From: Halodurantibacterium flavum
GTDB taxonomy: Bacteria; Pseudomonadota; Alphaproteobacteria; Rhodobacterales; Rhodobacteraceae
Assembly: GCF_042681825.1 (NCBI RefSeq)
Contig: NZ_JBHUGH010000038.1
Coordinates: 116,974-180,973 of the forward strand
Direction of reading: 5' to 3'
DNA length: 64,000 nt
This document shows, one piece after another, positions 60,744 to 64,000 of this stretch. Position 1 is the first letter of the stretch, and every line of letters begins with the position of its first letter. A program made the position numbers and the translations under genes. The notes beneath the pieces are model-generated. The model saw only the letters and a list, made by a program, of their open reading frames with translations, was not told the DNA's origin and ran no database searches.

Positions 60744-61903
60744 TGCGCGCCTCCCGGGTCATCGCCGAAAGACGGTCGCTGGACGTCCGAAGATGAAGTG
60801 GAGCCGTTTACGGATTTACGGAAAGACGTAAGACGTGTATCATTACTTTCAGATGATGATTTGCGGTCCCTTTCGGACCTTCCGGCGATGTTTTCCACAT
60901 CGCGCGCGCGCTCTTCAACGTTAGACTCTTTGTTAGACTCTAAGTTAGGGGCGCGACTATGTCTTTTCTTTCCAGAGCTTAGACCCTGTTTGGGTTCCCG
61001 ATAGCACGAGCCTCCGGTTCCTGATAGCACGATATCCCGGGTTCCCGATAGCACGAGGCCATCCACAGGTTTTGCACAGGCGCCGGACGGCTCAAAAGCG
61101 AGCAGCAGGCGGCCGCCGACTTCGACCTCCAGAAACAGCGTGTAGCCCGGCAAGGGTTGGCGCTGGATGATGCTGCGCAGCTCGAAGGCGAAGCGCTTGA
61201 ATGGCGATAGGCTGCCGGATTTCTGGTGCAGATGCCGGAAGTCGAAACGCCAGCCATGGCGCTGCCTGCCGCCGTGCTTGCGCACTAGGCGGTAGAGCCA
61301 GCGATCGAGCCCACCTGTCAGGTCGAAATAGGCCCGGTCGATGGTGAGCACGAGCGCATCGTCGAGGACGGCACGATAGAACCAGTCCGGCACGATCAGC
61401 TCGATCCCGGCGGGCTTGCCGTATCGATCGGTGCGCTCCTGCCATTCATTGATCCAGGAGAAGCGGTGACGGCGGCGCTCGGCCGGCTGGCGGAGCGAGG
61501 TGGCGACGGTGGTCGACTGGAGCCGGTCGAGCGCTGCCTTCAGGCGCTGATAGTCGCGCAGCGACACGCCGCGGCCGATGAAGTTGAGGATCTCATAGGG
61601 CGTGGCGGCCATCAGGCGCGAGGTGCGCAGACCCTTGTCGCGCGCCTCGACGATCTGGCTTGCTGCCCAGATCAGGATATCTGCGTCCCAGATCGTGGCC
61701 ATGCCGTGATCGGGCACCGCCTCGACGCGGATGGTGACGTCGCCCGCCACGAAATCGATCGGGGCCGTGCGGTGGCTCTTGGAGAGGGAGAAGAACGGAT
61801 AGGCCATGAGATCCTGCGCGTCGCGGGGCGCGAAATCGCCCGGGAGCGCATGGAACAGATCAAGCTGCCCTCGCTCCTGAGATGGGCGATGCCGCGCCGT
61901 CAT
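60740..61903 (-). CDS. repA: Replication initiator RepA with intragenic iterons
   Basis: A 387-residue plasmid-type initiator (RPA family). The N-terminal half has DLMAYPFFSLSKSHRTAPI and GLRTSRLMAATPYEILNFIGRGVSLRDYQRL, with FDLTGGLDRWLYRLVRKH in the middle. Near residues 283-304 the gene contains three nearly identical DNA repeats, giving protein LSGTRDIVLSGTGGSCYREP. The C-terminal 70 residues are polar. Its presence indicates the integrated element can replicate autonomously after excision. Confidence 0.87.
   Translation of the reverse strand: MTARHRPSQERGQLDLFHALPGDFAPRDAQDLMAYPFFSLSKSHRTAPIDFVAGDVTIRVEAVPDHGMATIWDADILIWAASQIVEARDKGLRTSRLMAATPYEILNFIGRGVSLRDYQRLKAALDRLQSTTVATSLRQPAERRRHRFSWINEWQERTDRYGKPAGIELIVPDWFYRAVLDDALVLTIDRAYFDLTGGLDRWLYRLVRKHGGRQRHGWRFDFRHLHQKSGSLSPFKRFAFELRSIIQRQPLPGYTLFLEVEVGGRLLLAFEPSGACAKPVDGLVLSGTRDIVLSGTGGSCYREPKQGLSSGKKRHSRAPNLESNKESNVEERARDVENIAGRSERDRKSSSESNDTRLTSFRKSVNGSTSSSDVQRPSFGDDPGGAQ
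60993..61056. repeat. Three iteron-like 17-bp repeats inside repA
   Basis: GGTTCCCGATAGCACGA occurs at 60993-61009 and 61040-61056, and GGTTCCTGATAGCACGA at 61016-61032, all in direct orientation and spaced by 23 and 24 bases, close to two helical turns. The adjacent 60930-60960 region is AT-richer and has a doubled TTAGACTCT. This is the expected design of an iteron origin. Confidence 0.75.
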
Positions 61904-61920
61904 TGAGGAAACCGCAAGGA

Positions 61921-62199
61921 TCAGCGGGCGTGACGGCCGGCATGGGCCGGTACGGGCTCATGCCGCTTTGCGGGCAGGACGCGGCCGCGCGGATCGGAGG
62001 TCGAGGTGACGACGCCGCGCTCGGCCCAGGCTTCGAGATCGTCGATGGCGTAGACGACGCGGCCGCCGAGTTTGCGATAGGCCGGCCCGGTGCCGTACGT
62101 GCGGTGCTTTTCGAGGGTGCGTGCCGACAGGCTGAGGAATTCGGCCGCTTCCTTGGTGCGCAGGAAGCGCGGCGGCAGGGTCGCGAGATTGGTGGTCAT
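61921..62199 (-). CDS. AlpA-like excisionase/regulator
   Basis: A 92-residue protein with a MerR/AlpA-type winged helix (LRTKEAAEFLSLSARTLEKHRTYGTGPAYRKLGGRVVYAIDDLEAWAE). AlpA-like proteins act as excisionase cofactors or control integrase genes. It precedes repA by 17 bases on the same strand, so may regulate it. Confidence 0.88.
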   Translation of the reverse strand: MTTNLATLPPRFLRTKEAAEFLSLSARTLEKHRTYGTGPAYRKLGGRVVYAIDDLEAWAERGVVTSTSDPRGRVLPAKRHEPVPAHAGRHAR

Positions 62200-62334
62200 G
62201 GGGGCCTCCGTGGCGTTCGCTGGAGCCGCTGGCGCTTAGCGGCGGGACGAAGGCCACGTTGGCGAAGAAGAATTGCGAGGGGGGAGTGCGAACTTAAGGG
62301 TGCTAAAAACGCACACCCGTGATCGTAGTGCCGG

Positions 62335-63106
62335 CTATTTGCGGCGGCGGTGGCGAAGCAGCTTGCGATAGCCGCCTTCGATCATGGCGAAGCCGTCCTT
62401 GACGAGATCGAGCACGGCGTCGCGCAGCGGGGAGGTCTTCCAGGGGTCGCTGGCGACGCGCTCGACGCCGAAGATGGCTTCGGCGATCTCGCGGTAGTCG
62501 GCATTGTGCATGCGCGCGTCGACGGCGCGTAGCATGTTCTTGAGGCGGCGGCGTTGTTGGGCTGTCATGCGCATATCCCGCGGAACAGAGAGGCCATGGA
62601 GACTGCGCCACAGGCGCGTCAGGGCCTGGATCCGATCGAGGCTATGAGCATCGAGCGGTATGATGGCGGCAATCGGCTGGTCAGGCCTGAGTTTGTTCAG
62701 CGCGATCAAATGGAGGCGGCCGCTCTCGGTGAAAGCCGACAAATGCAGACCTTCGAACGCGGTTTGCTGGAATTCCATGTCAATATCTCCGAGAACGAGC
62801 GGGCCGATCTGAACCAGTTCTGGTGCGGGACCGATATGCAGCACGCTTGTGTCGGTTTCCGGGGTCCAGAAGACGGGTTGCTCAAGGGCGCTTAGGCTTG
62901 GGCGGGCGGGGAAATCGCAGGCCCCAGCGATTGCCGATCGCTTCGGTTTCGTTGTCCCCTCTCACGGGAGTCTTAGCGATATTTGCATAGTCCCGCTGGT
63001 ATTTTGGATTGCGGCGCAGGCATTCCCAGGCAAGCGCGTCTATATCGGCGTCGTCCCAATAGTCATATGGAATTGATGAGCGCCATTCTCTCGTATCTGG
63101 CGTCAT
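62335..63106 (-). pseudogene. DUF6499-DUF2285 regulator, split by frameshift
   Basis: The first piece (63106 to 62882) is a 74-residue DUF6499 protein, YDYWDDADIDALAWECLRRNPKYQRDYA, ending GLRFPRPPKPKRP. The next frame carries SLSALEQPVFWTPETDTSV and then the DUF2285 domain from LHIGPAPELVQIGPL to GGYRKLLR. The two fit together if one base is removed from the C-run that reads GGGG on the plus strand at 62908-62911. Full proteins of this type fuse both domains. It may therefore be a genuine frameshift or a base-call error. Confidence 0.6.
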
Positions 63107-63220
63107 GATGATCCTTCCTGTGCAGCGAATGCGCGTTAAGAGCGAATTGATTCCGCGAATTCAATTGCTTTGGAAGGATGCGAGTGGCAACGCCTGTTGC
63201 TTGCAGAACAACGGAGGCGT

Positions 63221-63478
63221 TCAGTGCGGGCGCTCGCGCCTGAGCTGCCGGTAGCCGTGTTCGGTCATCCAGTGAGCGCGCGCCAGATGGCTGTCATGGA
63301 CGCGGCGGGCACGCTCGGGTTCCGCGATCGGACAGATCCTGAAAAGAACCTGCACGGCTTCCTGCCAGTCGGCGCCGTCGGCCTCCGCGTCGAGCAAGCG
63401 GGCGTAGAGTTTGATATGCTGGCGGTCATACTCGGTGAGCGCCAGGCTCGTGGGGGCTTCGTCGAGGTAATCAATCAT
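63221..63478 (-). CDS. DUF2285-like small protein
   Basis: An 85-residue protein. ALTEYDRQHIKLYARLLDAEADGADWQEAVQVLF and SHLARAHWMTEHGYRQL form a short helical protein that accompanies regulators in this element type. It lies between the DUF6499 start and the XRE gene. Its function is not known. Confidence 0.65.
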   Translation of the reverse strand: MIDYLDEAPTSLALTEYDRQHIKLYARLLDAEADGADWQEAVQVLFRICPIAEPERARRVHDSHLARAHWMTEHGYRQLRRERPH

Positions 63479-63587
63479 CGTCAGTAAAAAGCACGTAGCA
63501 TCCTTTGATCGGACTAGGCTTCCTTAACCATATCTACAGGCCGAAGGTGACAATGGGGCGGCAGTGCGTCCGTCCGGCTGAGTGAAA

Positions 63588-63839
63588 CTATTTGCGTTCA
63601 GCGGATTCTTGCGCATCGACGATCATCACCCCTTCGTTCCGACCCGAATTGATGAAGGCGATGCCTTCGGTTTCCAAGGCTCTGCGCACTTGATCACTGG
63701 TGCTTTCATACACACGAAGGCCGCTTGCCGACTCCATGCGTTTGAGCGCGGTCAGCGAAACCTTGGCCTTGTCCGCGAGCATCTCCTGTGTCCACCCAAG
63801 CAATGCGCGCGCGGCCCGTGTTTGTCGGGCGGTGATCAT
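63588..63839 (-). CDS. XRE-family helix-turn-helix protein
   Basis: An 83-residue protein with an N-terminal helix-turn-helix (MITARQTRAARALLGWTQEMLADKAKVSLTALKRMES). It is probably a regulator of the element's core genes. The following segment (VRRALETEGIAFINSG) is the usual C-terminal part of small XRE regulators. A putative promoter is at 63948-63977. Confidence 0.88.
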   Translation of the reverse strand: MITARQTRAARALLGWTQEMLADKAKVSLTALKRMESASGLRVYESTSDQVRRALETEGIAFINSGRNEGVMIVDAQESAERK

Positions 63840-63947
63840 GCATGATCACCTCCCACCGGCACCAACCGTCACGCCAGAACTACGGCTTCTCTATTCGGTC
63901 CGTGCCGAGCGCACGAGCCTCATCAGTCCTCCAATCGTCAATTACAT

Positions 63948-63977
63948 ACTATAGTTGATAAACTTAAAGTGTGTAAA
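63948..63977 (-). promoter_or_regulatory. Putative promoter for the XRE gene
   Basis: On the minus strand, TTTACA (63972-63977) and TATAGT (63948-63953) are spaced by 18 bases, about 110 bases before the XRE start. ACTATAGT at 63948-63955 is a short palindrome overlapping the -10 box, an autoregulation candidate. Confidence 0.5.
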
Positions 63978-64000
63978 TTGCCATCGCTTTGCGCATGGAC

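Noticed and set aside
61000..61060. Iteron-like repeats as CRISPR-like units
   Set aside because: Only three repeats with 6- and 7-base gaps inside a coding gene; the layout fits replication iterons.

Overview
The window is high-GC DNA that looks like the accessory part of an alphaproteobacterial genome, most likely Rhizobiales/Hyphomicrobiales. The clues are a trbBCDEJ(K)LFGI-traG conjugation module with RepA-ParA, TraF, DUF736, DUF2840 and a VirD2-like relaxase, the BigR/Blh persulfide genes, and the general codon style. No rRNA or tRNA gene and no integrase were recognised.

Region A (about 0.7-20.8 kb) deals with peroxide, reactive sulfur and respiration. It holds an OsmC thiol peroxidase, a 1-Cys-type peroxiredoxin, a persulfide-dioxygenase-like metallo-beta-lactamase protein divergent from an OxyR-like LysR regulator, and a complete cytochrome bd operon (GbsR/MarR-type regulator-cydD-cydC-cydA-cydB-cydX). 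An SDR, a succinyl-CoA:acetate CoA-transferase and a broken P-type ATPase follow. A BigR unit comes next: DUF2892, DUF442, Blh-type dioxygenase, BigR, a YeeE/YedE pair and a SulP transporter, plus a second ArsR sensor with the same cysteine spacing. A near-identical 39-bp promoter/operator element precedes the first dioxygenase and a DUF2798 gene 8 kb away.

Region B (about 20.8-23.1 kb) is a scar of decayed genes: an AraC fragment, a frameshifted CoA-transferase subunit B, a subunit A without its N-terminus, and two small pieces that resemble a KefB-type antiporter, in opposite orientations.

Region C (23.2-35.4 kb) is a proteostasis island related to the transmissible locus of stress tolerance. 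One arm reads leftward: marR, ftsH, clpK, an HPF-sigma fusion, an NDUFS4-like protein, a rhomboid, a ClpP-fold membrane protease and trxC. The other reads rightward: three hsp20 genes, psiE and an HtpX-like protease. The two arms diverge from a MarR-type operator at 32377-32401. The most unusual member is the single protein that joins a ribosome-hibernation (HPF/RaiA-like) domain to sigma-70-like segments, translationally coupled to the NDUFS4-like gene.

Region D (36.2-64.0 kb) is an integrative conjugative element backbone, nearly all on the minus strand. An IS5-family insertion sequence at its left edge joins a truncated D12 adenine methylase to a truncated DUF2274 gene, so it sits on a rearrangement junction. 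Next come trbI-G-F-L-K-J-E-D-C-B, a CopG protein and traG. A cargo block follows, with an AcoR-like regulator lacking the AAA+ domain, a zinc alcohol dehydrogenase, an MFS exporter, a DoxX protein and a TetR regulator. Then come the relaxase, lytic transglycosylase, DUF736, TraF peptidase, DUF2840, a ribbon-helix-helix protein, a DNA methyltransferase, ParA and RepA with three iteron-like repeats inside its gene, followed by AlpA, DUF2285/DUF6499 and XRE regulators. The element's other end and its integrase lie outside the window.
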